A stretch of 19,813 bases of DNA from positions 1-19,813 of the forward strand of contig NZ_CAMLGT010000040.1 in assembly GCF_946479605.1 (NCBI RefSeq). Direction: 5' to 3'. The DNA comes from an uncultured Lacibacter sp. Lineage in GTDB: Bacteria > Bacteroidota > Bacteroidia > Chitinophagales > Chitinophagaceae. Under the pieces are notes generated by a model, which was given only the letters and a program-made list of their open reading frames with translations, ran no database searches and had not been told where the DNA came from. Numbering within the stretch: the first letter of the stretch is position 1; the number at the start of each line of letters is the position of its first letter. The position numbers and the translations under genes were made by a program. Positions 7,765 through 14,323 of this stretch are shown in pieces.

Positions 7765-9564
7765 ATGAGAAAAATCATGTTACTTCTTGTTGCCGTTGCA
7801 GCAATACAAACAACACATGCCCAAACAACCGACAAACGTTTAACTGGCATTGACACATTCATCAACCGTATTTTAAAAGAATGGAGTGCAGCCGGTGTTT
7901 CAATTGCAGTAGTTGAAAAAAACAAAGTAATCCTTGCAAAAGGCTTTGGCTACAAAGACTATGAAAATAAAATTCCTGTTACAGAAAATACATTGTTTGC
8001 AATAGGTAGTTGTACCAAAGCATTTACGTCCGCACTGCTGGCTTTCCCAATGAAAGATGGCAAACTTGATCTTGACAAGCCCGTTCATCAATACTTACCT
8101 GAATTACGTTTCATTGATGATGAAATGACAAATAATATTACCGCCAGGGATATGATGAGTCACCGTACCGGATTACCAAGACATGATCTTGCATGGTATG
8201 GCTCTACAACAAAAAGAGACAGTTTGCTTTACAACATTCGCTTTTTTGAAAAGACTGCACCACTCAGAAGATTGTGGCAATACAACAATTTCATGTTTTT
8301 AACACAAGGCGTGCTTGCAGAAAAACTAAGCGGTAAAAGTTGGGAAGCATTGATCAAAGACCAATTATTTACACCATTAGGCATGAACGCCTCCAACACA
8401 TCGATGAATGATCATGTAAAAGCACCTGATTATTCATTTGGTTATAACGAAAAAGATGGTGTGATCAAGCGTATGAAATTTATGAATCTTGATGCAATTG
8501 GTCCGGCAGGCTCTATCAACTCTAATGCAAAAGACATGGCCAATTGGGTGATGATGTGGGTGAATGGCGGCAAGTTTAATGGTAAAGAAATTCTACCTGC
8601 AATGTATTATAATCAAGCCATCAGTTCGCAAATGGTCATCAGCGGTGGCCTTCCAAGCAAAGAACAACCAGATGTATTTTTCAGCAACTATGGATTTGCA
8701 TGGTTTCTTGCAAACTATCGTGGTCACTATCGTGTGGAGCACGGTGGTAACATTGATGGTTTCAGCAGCAGCGTTTCCTTTTTCCCAACAGACAGTATCG
8801 GCATTTTTGTTTCAGTAAATCAAAATGGATCGCCTGTTCCCGGCATCATCCGTAATACTATTGCAGATCGTTTACTTGGTTTGAAATATAAAGATTGGCA
8901 CCGCACACAAAAAACTGCGGTTGACAAAGCAAAAGTTGCAGCAAAAGAAAAACTGAAAGCCGACAGCACACAACGCAAACTTGGCACAAGACCTACGCAT
9001 GCCATTATCGATTATGCAGGAACATTTACGAATGAAAGCTATGGCACTATCACTATTGAACAGCAGAAAGATTCAATGATTGCAAAATTCAATGCACTTA
9101 CGTTTAAAGTGAAGCACTATCATTATAACTACTTCAACTTTATACCTGTTGCAGATGGTGTTGATGCAGATGAAGATGATGCAATGAAAGGACAGTTCAA
9201 TATTAATATCAAAGGAGATATCGAGTCAATTTCGTTGCCTTTGCAAACAGGTGTAAAAGATATTGAGTTCAGAAAGAAAACAGAAACCATTGATGTAAGC
9301 AAAGCAGATCTTGAAAAATACGTTGGCGAATATGAATTGCCCGGACCCACCATTGTAAAAGCATACATTAAAGGTGAAAAAACGTTGATGGTATTAGTAC
9401 CGGGTCAACCTGATTATGAAATGCTTCCTGTTAAACCTGATTTGTTCAATTTTAAAGCCATCAGCGGTTACAGTGTTCGTTTTGAAAAGAATGCAGCAGG
9501 AGAAGTAACAGCGCTTTACTTTATTCAACCAAACGGAACATTTAAAGCAACAAGAAAAAAATAA
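7765..9564 (+). CDS. Secreted serine hydrolase, beta-lactamase class C/penicillin-binding type, with C-terminal DUF3471
   Basis: The 599-residue protein begins with a signal peptide (residues 1 to about 19, cut near THA-QTT), so it is exported to the periplasm or beyond. The catalytic domain (about 27–375) has all three class C motifs: SxxK as Ser82-C-T-Lys85, YxN as Tyr173-N-Asn175 in WQYNNF, and HxG as His326-G-Gly328 in VEHGGNIDG. Such proteins act on D-amino-acid peptides, esters or beta-lactams; the motifs do not identify the substrate. A linker rich in Lys and Ala (about 380–405) leads to a beta-rich DUF3471-like domain (about 410–505) and a second similar module (about 510–599, beginning LEKYVGEYEL). 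That layout is common in Bacteroidota. Resistance should not be inferred from the fold. Two related small hairpins flank the gene. Confidence 0.9.
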   Translation: MRKIMLLLVAVAAIQTTHAQTTDKRLTGIDTFINRILKEWSAAGVSIAVVEKNKVILAKGFGYKDYENKIPVTENTLFAIGSCTKAFTSALLAFPMKDGKLDLDKPVHQYLPELRFIDDEMTNNITARDMMSHRTGLPRHDLAWYGSTTKRDSLLYNIRFFEKTAPLRRLWQYNNFMFLTQGVLAEKLSGKSWEALIKDQLFTPLGMNASNTSMNDHVKAPDYSFGYNEKDGVIKRMKFMNLDAIGPAGSINSNAKDMANWVMMWVNGGKFNGKEILPAMYYNQAISSQMVISGGLPSKEQPDVFFSNYGFAWFLANYRGHYRVEHGGNIDGFSSSVSFFPTDSIGIFVSVNQNGSPVPGIIRNTIADRLLGLKYKDWHRTQKTAVDKAKVAAKEKLKADSTQRKLGTRPTHAIIDYAGTFTNESYGTITIEQQKDSMIAKFNALTFKVKHYHYNYFNFIPVADGVDADEDDAMKGQFNINIKGDIESISLPLQTGVKDIEFRKKTETIDVSKADLEKYVGEYELPGPTIVKAYIKGEKTLMVLVPGQPDYEMLPVKPDLFNFKAISGYSVRFEKNAAGEVTALYFIQPNGTFKATRKK

Positions 9565-9575
9565 ACCTCATCGGC

Positions 9576-9591
9576 ACGGCCCTTAGGCCGT
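9576..9591. repeat. Short hairpin element after the serine hydrolase gene
   Basis: The sequence ACGGCC-CTTA-GGCCGT is a perfect 6-bp inverted repeat followed by CA and GACAAAAAT. It resembles the element at 7724–7738 in arms and in the trailing GAC(A/G)AAAAT. It lies 11 bases after the stop codon. Confidence 0.5.
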
Positions 9592-9617
9592 CAGACAAAA
9601 ATTGATAAGACAATAAT

Positions 9618-10076
9618 ATGAGTATTATAATTCGAAGAGCAGTAAAAGAAGATTGCCCACGATTGATGGAGCTGGTAAACGAACTTGCTCTGTACGAAAA
9701 AGCACCGCAGGAAGTAACTGTTACATTGGAACATTTTATTGACAGTGGTTTTGGCAACAACCCTGTGTGGTGGGCCTTTGTAGCAGAAGAGAATGATGTT
9801 GTACTTGGCTTTGCACTGTATTATATCCGTTATTCCACCTGGAAAGGCCAACGTATGTATTTAGAAGATATTCTTGTAACAGAAAGTGCAAGAGGAAAAG
9901 GCATCGGCAAATTGTTATTCGATCAGCTTATTATTGAAGCAAAAGAAAAAAACTTCAGTGGAATTGTATGGCAGGTATTGGAATGGAATGAGCCTGCTAT
10001 TAATTTCTACAAAAAGTACAACGCTAGTTTTGATCCCGAGTGGATCAATTGCAACATAAATATAGCTGCAAGCTAA
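9618..10076 (+). CDS. GNAT family N-acetyltransferase, diamine-acetyltransferase-like
   Basis: The 152-residue protein is a single GNAT domain. It shows the acetyl-CoA pyrophosphate-binding motif A, ARGKGIGKLL (91–100), preceded by YLEDILV (81–87), and then WQVLEWNEPAINFYKKYNA (118–136), where Tyr131 sits in the usual general-acid position. YLED plus W-x-V-L-x-W-N-x-x-A is the pattern seen in spermidine/spermine acetyltransferase-like members, so a polyamine or thialysine-type amine is a possible substrate, but this is inference. The start follows the serine hydrolase gene by 53 bases and the gene ends before a strong bidirectional terminator. Confidence 0.88.
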   Translation: MSIIIRRAVKEDCPRLMELVNELALYEKAPQEVTVTLEHFIDSGFGNNPVWWAFVAEENDVVLGFALYYIRYSTWKGQRMYLEDILVTESARGKGIGKLLFDQLIIEAKEKNFSGIVWQVLEWNEPAINFYKKYNASFDPEWINCNINIAAS

Positions 10077-10111
10077 TGGCCCTTAGCTGCAAACTTTGAG
10101 CAACTGACTAT

Positions 10112-10149
10112 TACTAAAACAGCCGCAAATAATTGCGGCTGTTTTAGTA
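10112..10149. terminator. Bidirectional intrinsic terminator between the GNAT gene and fabD
   Basis: A perfect 17-bp stem (left arm 10112–10128, right arm 10133–10149) closes an ATAA loop. The outer part of the stem is A/T-rich, giving a TTTT run on each strand. It stands between two convergent genes and can end both transcripts. Confidence 0.85.
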
Positions 10150-10178
10150 TCGTACTTACTACTTCGTAATTCGTACTC
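10149..10178. repeat. Degenerate ACGAA-type short repeat downstream of fabD
   Basis: Read on the minus strand, this stretch contains GTACGAATTACGAAGTA. It shares the 10-mer AATTACGAAG and the 9-mer TACGAAGTA with a stretch inside mqnD (13762–13795). It overlaps the last two bases of fabD. It may belong to a dispersed short repeat. Confidence 0.4.
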
Positions 10179-11067
10179 AATTCACTCCTTCTACTATCAT
10201 TTCTTTATTGATCTTTTGTACCAAGCCCTGCAGCACTTTACCAGGGCCAACTTCGGTAAACTTGCTGGCACCATCTGCAATCATTGATTGCACACTTTGT
10301 GTCCAACGCACAGCACCTGTTAACTGATCAATTAAATTTTGCTTGATCTCATCTTTATCCAGTACTGCTTTTGCTACCACATTTTGATAGATGGCGCATT
10401 GTGGTGCATAAAAATTTGTGCTTTCAATTTTCGCTTTCAATTCTTCACGTGCCGGCTCCATTAACGGACTGTGAAATGCACCGCCTACAGGCAACACCAA
10501 AGCACGTTTTGCGCCTGCAGCTTTCATACGTTCGCAGGCAATATCAATTCCCTTTAATGAACCACTGATCACTAACTGACCGGGGCAGTTATAATTGGCT
10601 GGCACAACCACTTCGCCTGTTTCTTCCTGTACCTGTTTACAGATTTCTTCTACTTTTTCATCCGCCAGAGCAAGCACCGCTGCCATTGTTGAAGGATTCA
10701 ACTCACAAGCTTTTTGCATGGCTGTTGCACGAACGCTTACTAACTGCAATGCATCTTCAAAACTCAATACACCGTTTGCAACCAATGCACTGAACTCACC
10801 CAATGAATGACCAGCTACCATATCGGGTTTTGCTGATTCAATTGTTTTATAAGCGATCACAGAATGTAAAAAAACAGCAGGCTGTGTTACATTGGTCTGT
10901 TTCAGATCTTCATCTGTTCCTGTAAACATGATATCGGAAATGCGGAATCCTAAAATTTCATTTGCTGACTCAAACAACCGCTGGGCCGATACTCCTGCTT
11001 CATATAAATTCTTACCCATTCCACTAAACTGTGAACCCTGACCCGGAAATACAAACGCATGTTTCAT
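10177..11067 (-). CDS. fabD: Malonyl-CoA:ACP transacylase (FabD)
   Basis: FabD moves the malonyl group from CoA to acyl carrier protein, supplying fatty acid elongation. The 296-residue protein has the oxyanion-loop motif FPGQGSQ (7–13), the nucleophile Ser88 in GHSLGE, Arg113 in SVRATAMQ that binds the malonyl carboxylate, and His199 in GGAFHSPLM. The length and the start MKHAFVFPGQ are typical. It is not beside other fab genes, but fabH is in the same window. It is downstream of folE on the same strand; a terminator and a probable own promoter lie in the 77-base gap, so it may be transcribed alone. A bidirectional terminator follows it. Confidence 0.95.
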   Translation of the reverse strand: MKHAFVFPGQGSQFSGMGKNLYEAGVSAQRLFESANEILGFRISDIMFTGTDEDLKQTNVTQPAVFLHSVIAYKTIESAKPDMVAGHSLGEFSALVANGVLSFEDALQLVSVRATAMQKACELNPSTMAAVLALADEKVEEICKQVQEETGEVVVPANYNCPGQLVISGSLKGIDIACERMKAAGAKRALVLPVGGAFHSPLMEPAREELKAKIESTNFYAPQCAIYQNVVAKAVLDKDEIKQNLIDQLTGAVRWTQSVQSMIADGASKFTEVGPGKVLQGLVQKINKEMIVEGVN

Positions 11068-11084
11068 AATGAATATTTAATGGC

Positions 11085-11117
11085 CAAAAATAAAGAAGTC
11101 TGTTGCAATATTTACAA
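11085..11117 (-). promoter_or_regulatory. Candidate fabD promoter nested in the folE terminator
   Basis: On the minus strand, TTG (11117–11115) is followed after 22 bases by TATTTTTG (11092–11085). This matches the Bacteroidota pattern TTG-N17–23-TAnnTTTG. The TTG lies in the terminator stem and the -7 element in its T-rich tail. The start of transcription would fall about 10 bases before the fabD ATG. Confidence 0.45.
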
Positions 11118-11127
11118 CAGACTTCTT
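11087..11127 (-). terminator. Intrinsic terminator downstream of folE
   Basis: A perfect 13-bp stem (AAGAAGTCTGTTG with CAACAGACTTCTT, arms 11093–11105 and 11115–11127) closes a 9-base loop. On the minus strand it is followed by TATTTTTGG. It lies 17 bases after the folE stop. Confidence 0.75.
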
Positions 11128-11144
11128 CTATCAATAAAAAGATA

Positions 11145-11741
11145 CTAATTAAACTTCCCTGAAATCAGTTTCAGAAACTCACTCCTTGTTGCTTCTTTCT
11201 GAAACTCGCCGGAAAAAGCAGATGTTGTGGTCACTGAATTTTGTTTCTGTACCCCACGCATCATCATACATAAATGCTGCGCTTCCACCACTACAGCCAC
11301 ACCAAGCGGGTTCAATGATTCTTTTATTGCTTCAAGTATTTGCGTGGTCAGTCTTTCCTGCACCTGCAACCTGCGGCTGTACACATCTACCACCCTTGCC
11401 AGTTTACTTAAACCCGTTATATATCCGTTGGGAATGTATGCAATATGTGCTTTGCCAAAGAATGGCAACATGTGATGCTCACACATGCTGTATAATTCAA
11501 TATCCTTTACAATTACCATTTCACTCACTTCTTCATGAAACTTGGCACTATCAAGAATAGCTTTCGCATCCATATTATAACCATGTGTAAGGTATTGCAT
11601 TGCTTTTGCCACACGTTCAGGTGTTTTTTGCAAACCTTCACGAGCAGGGTCTTCCCCAAGCAACTCAAGAGCAGTTCTGTAACTATCCACTAAGCCCGAT
11701 GTAACCTTCTCTTCGTATTGTTCTGTTTTTTTATAAGCCAT
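11145..11741 (-). CDS. folE: GTP cyclohydrolase I (FolE)
   Basis: FolE converts GTP to 7,8-dihydroneopterin triphosphate, the first step to folate, biopterin-type pterins and the queuosine precursor. I chose ATG 11741–11739, giving 198 residues ([11 protein letters not shown]); a Met 16 codons upstream is possible. Zinc ligands are visible at Cys87 and His90 in [10 protein letters not shown] and Cys158 in QHLCMMMRG. The motif [20 protein letters not shown] (110–129) is diagnostic of the family, so this is the type I enzyme and not FolE2. It follows two PTPS/QueD paralogues on the same strand (83-base gap). Their substrate is the FolE product, so the three genes probably act in one pathway. 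Confidence 0.95.
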   Translation of the reverse strand: MAYKKTEQYEEKVTSGLVDSYRTALELLGEDPAREGLQKTPERVAKAMQYLTHGYNMDAKAILDSAKFHEEVSEMVIVKDIELYSMCEHHMLPFFGKAHIAYIPNGYITGLSKLARVVDVYSRRLQVQERLTTQILEAIKESLNPLGVAVVVEAQHLCMMMRGVQKQNSVTTTSAFSGEFQKEATRSEFLKLISGKFN

Positions 11742-11824
11742 GACTGAATTTGAAATTTTATAATTGAAAGTTTGAAGAGGACAACTCATACCAAACTATC
11801 GTTTACTATTTAGTATTTTATCAA

Positions 11825-12238
11825 TTATGCCGGATACTCTACAAAATTTCTCGGTGTTTCATACAAGCGTATCTGCAAATCCTTTTCGGCATCGATATGC
11901 GGCCGCAGCAGATCATAGATCACGATTGCAATGTTTTCTGCAGTTGGGTTCAACTGTTTAAACTCAACTGTATCAAGATTCAGATTTTTATGATCAAAGC
12001 GGGCATGCACTTCTTTTCTTATCAGGTCACTCAATACTTTCAGATCCATCACATAGCCGGTTTCTTTATCAGGAACGCCGGTTATTTTCACTACCAGCTC
12101 ATAATTATGCCCATGAAAAGAAGGATTGTTACACTTGCCAAATACGGCATCATTTCGCTCGTTTGCCCATTCCGGGTTGTATAAGCGATGAGCAGCATTA
12201 AAATGTTCGTGACGAAAAACAGATACTTTCTTTTGCAT
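11825..12238 (-). CDS. 6-pyruvoyl-tetrahydropterin synthase/QueD family protein, copy B
   Basis: The 137-residue protein (start chosen at MQKKVSVFRHEHFNAAHRL) belongs to COG0720. Zinc ligands are His17 in FNAAH and His42 and His44 in FHGHNY; the catalytic Cys36 lies in GKCNNPSFHGH. FDHKNLN (81–87) and LYETP (Glu127) complete the active site. The spacing from Cys to HGH is Cx5HGH, as I recall from animal-type PTPS (PTPS-II), while E. coli QueD has Cx3HGH. The enzyme thus may make 6-pyruvoyl-tetrahydropterin rather than, or besides, carboxy-tetrahydropterin for queuosine. It lies between copy A and folE. The function within the family is not certain. Confidence 0.88.
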   Translation of the reverse strand: MQKKVSVFRHEHFNAAHRLYNPEWANERNDAVFGKCNNPSFHGHNYELVVKITGVPDKETGYVMDLKVLSDLIRKEVHARFDHKNLNLDTVEFKQLNPTAENIAIVIYDLLRPHIDAEKDLQIRLYETPRNFVEYPA

Positions 12239-12330
12239 GACAGAAACCCTATTATCTTTTCCTGCCACTCACTTTCGCAAAAGCAATCTGCAGGGATTGA
12301 AGAACTATAACAAGTTACGCCGCAAAAAGT

Positions 12331-12741
12331 TTATTCACCAAAATATTCAACGTAAATGCGGGGCGTTTCGTAAAGCTTAATGCAATGAAGCTTTACTTCA
12401 GCAGGAAGGTGCGGGCCTAACTGTTCCCAGATCGCTTTTGCCAAATTTTCTGTAGAACACATTTTGCCTTGCATGAAATCAACATCCAGGTTCAGGTTCT
12501 TGTGATCAAGTTTTTCCAGCACATGAATTTTAATCAGTTCACTCAGTTTTTTTACATCAAATAAAAAACCGGTGTCTTCATTCACCTGCCCTTTAATGGT
12601 CACAAACAAGTCATAGTTATGGCCATGCCAGTTTTCGTTGGCACATTTGCCAAACATGGCTTCGTTCTTCTCCAGGCTCCAGTTAGGATTGTAGAGTTTA
12701 TGTGCCGCATTAAAATGTTCTAATCTTGTTAAGTAAACCAT
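12331..12741 (-). CDS. 6-pyruvoyl-tetrahydropterin synthase/QueD family protein, copy A
   Basis: The 136-residue product is a clear paralogue of copy B. It has the same FNAAHKLYNP start (His14), Cys33-x5-His39-Gly-His41 in GKCANENWHGHNY, LDHKNLN (78–84) and LYETPRIYVEY at the end. It is 92 bases upstream of copy B and reads in the same direction, so the order is A, B, folE. Both copies keep every metal and catalytic residue, so neither looks like a dead duplicate. The two differ across the substrate-facing middle (for example GQVNEDTGFLFDV against GVPDKETGYVMDL), which leaves room for different products. The start codon MVYLTRLEHFNAAH fits the family. Confidence 0.88.
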   Translation of the reverse strand: MVYLTRLEHFNAAHKLYNPNWSLEKNEAMFGKCANENWHGHNYDLFVTIKGQVNEDTGFLFDVKKLSELIKIHVLEKLDHKNLNLDVDFMQGKMCSTENLAKAIWEQLGPHLPAEVKLHCIKLYETPRIYVEYFGE

Positions 12742-12768
12742 TGCCGAAACCTAAAAATTGTTGGGCCG

Positions 12769-12776
12769 CAAAGGTA
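12769..12776 (-). promoter_or_regulatory. Candidate -7 element (TACCTTTG) upstream of PTPS copy A
   Basis: The minus strand reads TACCTTTG, an exact TAnnTTTG match 27 bases before the ATG of copy A. The nearest upstream TTG is about 29 bases away, beyond the usual spacing. It could drive the PTPS-A/PTPS-B/folE set. Confidence 0.35.
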
Positions 12777-12838
12777 ATAAGAATGCGGCATTTTGCTGTT
12801 ATTGGCAAAGTTGTTTTAATCTTCCCGAAATTTGCTTC

Positions 12839-13495
12839 ATGAACTGTTTAGTTGTAGCCGCCACCGTATTGGAACTCAAGCCCTTTATTGAACATTGCCG
12901 CAGCACAAACAAGCTGGATTATATTGATTTACAGCTCGATTTCCTGATTACAGGAGTTGGTCAGCTGAACACCAGTTATGCGTTAATGAAGCATTTACAG
13001 GTGAAAAGACCCGACGTGATCATTATGGCCGGGATTGCCGGAGCTCTGGACCGGGAGCTGAATCTTGGCGATGTGGTTGCGGTAAAACAAGAGTCTTTGG
13101 CTGATTTAGGTGTGCTGGAAAAAGATGGCTACAAAGATGTTTTTGATCTGAAACTTCTTGCATCAAACAACTTCCCCTTCAAACAAAAAAAACTGCCGAA
13201 CCCTTTTGATGTGTTGATGCAGCGTACAAAATTACCATTAGTGGGAAGTGTAACTGTGAACCAAATCACAACATCAAAGAAAACAGCAGAACTCTATGCA
13301 AGCAAATACAAAGCGAAGATTGAGAACATGGAAGGCGCTGCTCTTCATTTGGTTTGCCTGAAAGAAAACATACCGTTTATACAGATCAGAAGTATCTCGA
13401 ACTATGTAGGTGAACGGAACAAACAAAAATGGAAACTAAAAGAAGCTGTGCAAAACCTGAACAAAGAGTTGATAAGACTGATTGAAAGTTTATAA
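12839..13495 (+). CDS. mqnB: Futalosine hydrolase (MqnB)
   Basis: MqnB cleaves futalosine to dehypoxanthine futalosine and hypoxanthine in the futalosine route to menaquinone. The 218-residue protein is a nucleoside phosphorylase/hydrolase-fold enzyme. It shows MAGIAGAL (63–70) followed by LGDVV, the nucleoside-binding ENMEGAALH (162–170, Glu165), and RSISNYVGER (184–193), with Asn188 where related methylthioadenosine nucleosidases have Asp. I chose ATG 12839–12841 (MNCLVVAATVLEL); an in-frame Met 27 codons upstream gives a tail unlike the family. mqnD follows after 11 bases, which supports the pathway call. It diverges from the PTPS genes. Confidence 0.92.
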   Translation: MNCLVVAATVLELKPFIEHCRSTNKLDYIDLQLDFLITGVGQLNTSYALMKHLQVKRPDVIIMAGIAGALDRELNLGDVVAVKQESLADLGVLEKDGYKDVFDLKLLASNNFPFKQKKLPNPFDVLMQRTKLPLVGSVTVNQITTSKKTAELYASKYKAKIENMEGAALHLVCLKENIPFIQIRSISNYVGERNKQKWKLKEAVQNLNKELIRLIESL

Positions 13496-13506
13496 ATGTT
13501 GATGAT

Positions 13507-14322
13507 ATGAAATTAACGCTTGGCTTTTCTCCCTGTCCTAACGATACCTTCATCTTTGATGCATTGGTCAATAAAAAAATCGACACCGAGGGGCTGTCGT
13601 TTGATGTACAGTTAGAAGATGTACAAACATTGAATGAATGGGCACAGCAAGGCAGGCTTGATCTGTCAAAGATCAGCTATGGCGTTTACCCACTCATTCG
13701 TCATCAATACAACTTATTAAAAAGCGGTGGCGCACTGGGCAAAGGTGTGGGACCTCTTTTAATTACGAAGAATGAAGTACGAAGTACGACATTCGATGTT
13801 CTTCAAGAGCTGGTTTACAATTCAACAATTGCAATACCGGGCATCAATACAACTGCACATTTTTTGTTTTCGCAGGCGTTTCCAGGTGCAAAACAAAAAC
13901 AGTTCATGATCTTTCATGAAATTGAAGAAGCAGTTGTAAGCGGTCGTGTTGATATGGGGGTAATTATTCATGAAAACCGGTTTACCTATCAGCAGAAAGG
14001 ATTACATAAAGTTCTTGATCTTGGAGAATACTGGGAGAACACAACCGGTTATCCAATACCGTTAGGAGGTATTGTGGCACACCAGCGAATTGATGCAGAG
14101 CTTCATCATAAAGTTGACCGGTTGATACGAAAAAGCCTTGAGTATGCTTTTCGCAATTATCCCTTGATAACAGACTATGTAAAACAACATTCACAGGAAA
14201 TGAGTGAAGAGGTGATGCGTCAGCACATTGACCTGTATGTAAACAACTATTCGCTTGATTTGGGTGATGATGGTATGCAGGCTGTTGAACGAATGTTACA
14301 GACTGCAGCTCAATATCCCTGA
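13507..14322 (+). CDS. mqnD: 1,4-dihydroxy-6-naphthoate synthase (MqnD)
   Basis: MqnD converts cyclic dehypoxanthine futalosine to 1,4-dihydroxy-6-naphthoate. The 271-residue protein has the family start MKLTLGFSPCPNDTFIFDAL, IAIPGINTTAHFLF (108–121) and MGVIIHENRFTY (150–161), in which His155 matches the catalytic His of the Thermus enzyme as I recall it. GYPIPLGGIVAHQ (181–193) is also typical. Residues 86–96 (ITKNEVRSTTF) are encoded by an ACGAA-type short repeat and may be a small insertion relative to relatives. The gene follows mqnB by 11 bases and its stop is one base from the stop of the convergent photolyase gene. The other mqn genes are not here. Confidence 0.93.
   Translation: MKLTLGFSPCPNDTFIFDALVNKKIDTEGLSFDVQLEDVQTLNEWAQQGRLDLSKISYGVYPLIRHQYNLLKSGGALGKGVGPLLITKNEVRSTTFDVLQELVYNSTIAIPGINTTAHFLFSQAFPGAKQKQFMIFHEIEEAVVSGRVDMGVIIHENRFTYQQKGLHKVLDLGEYWENTTGYPIPLGGIVAHQRIDAELHHKVDRLIRKSLEYAFRNYPLITDYVKQHSQEMSEEVMRQHIDLYVNNYSLDLGDDGMQAVERMLQTAAQYP
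13762..13795. repeat. ACGAAGTACGA-type short repeat inside mqnD
   Basis: The stretch reads ATTACGAAG, AATGAAGTACG, then AAGTACGACATTCG. It shares the 10-mer AATTACGAAG with 10162–10171 (opposite strand). It is in frame and codes for residues 86–96 of MqnD, using the unusual codons ACG and CGA. Confidence 0.4.
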
Positions 14323-14323
14323 T

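Noticed and set aside
7765..9564. Calling the serine hydrolase an antibiotic resistance beta-lactamase
   Set aside because: The SxxK, YxN and HxG motifs are shared by esterases and peptidases, and the DUF3471 tail is typical of non-resistance proteins.
9591..9851. Minus-strand 86-codon frame opposite the GNAT gene
   Set aside because: It lies antisense to a clear acetyltransferase with conserved motifs and has no recognisable features.
11792..11824. Minus-strand TTG-N23-TAGTTTG upstream of folE as a promoter
   Set aside because: The -7 part is one base short of the consensus and the spacing is at the limit; folE is more simply co-transcribed with the PTPS genes.
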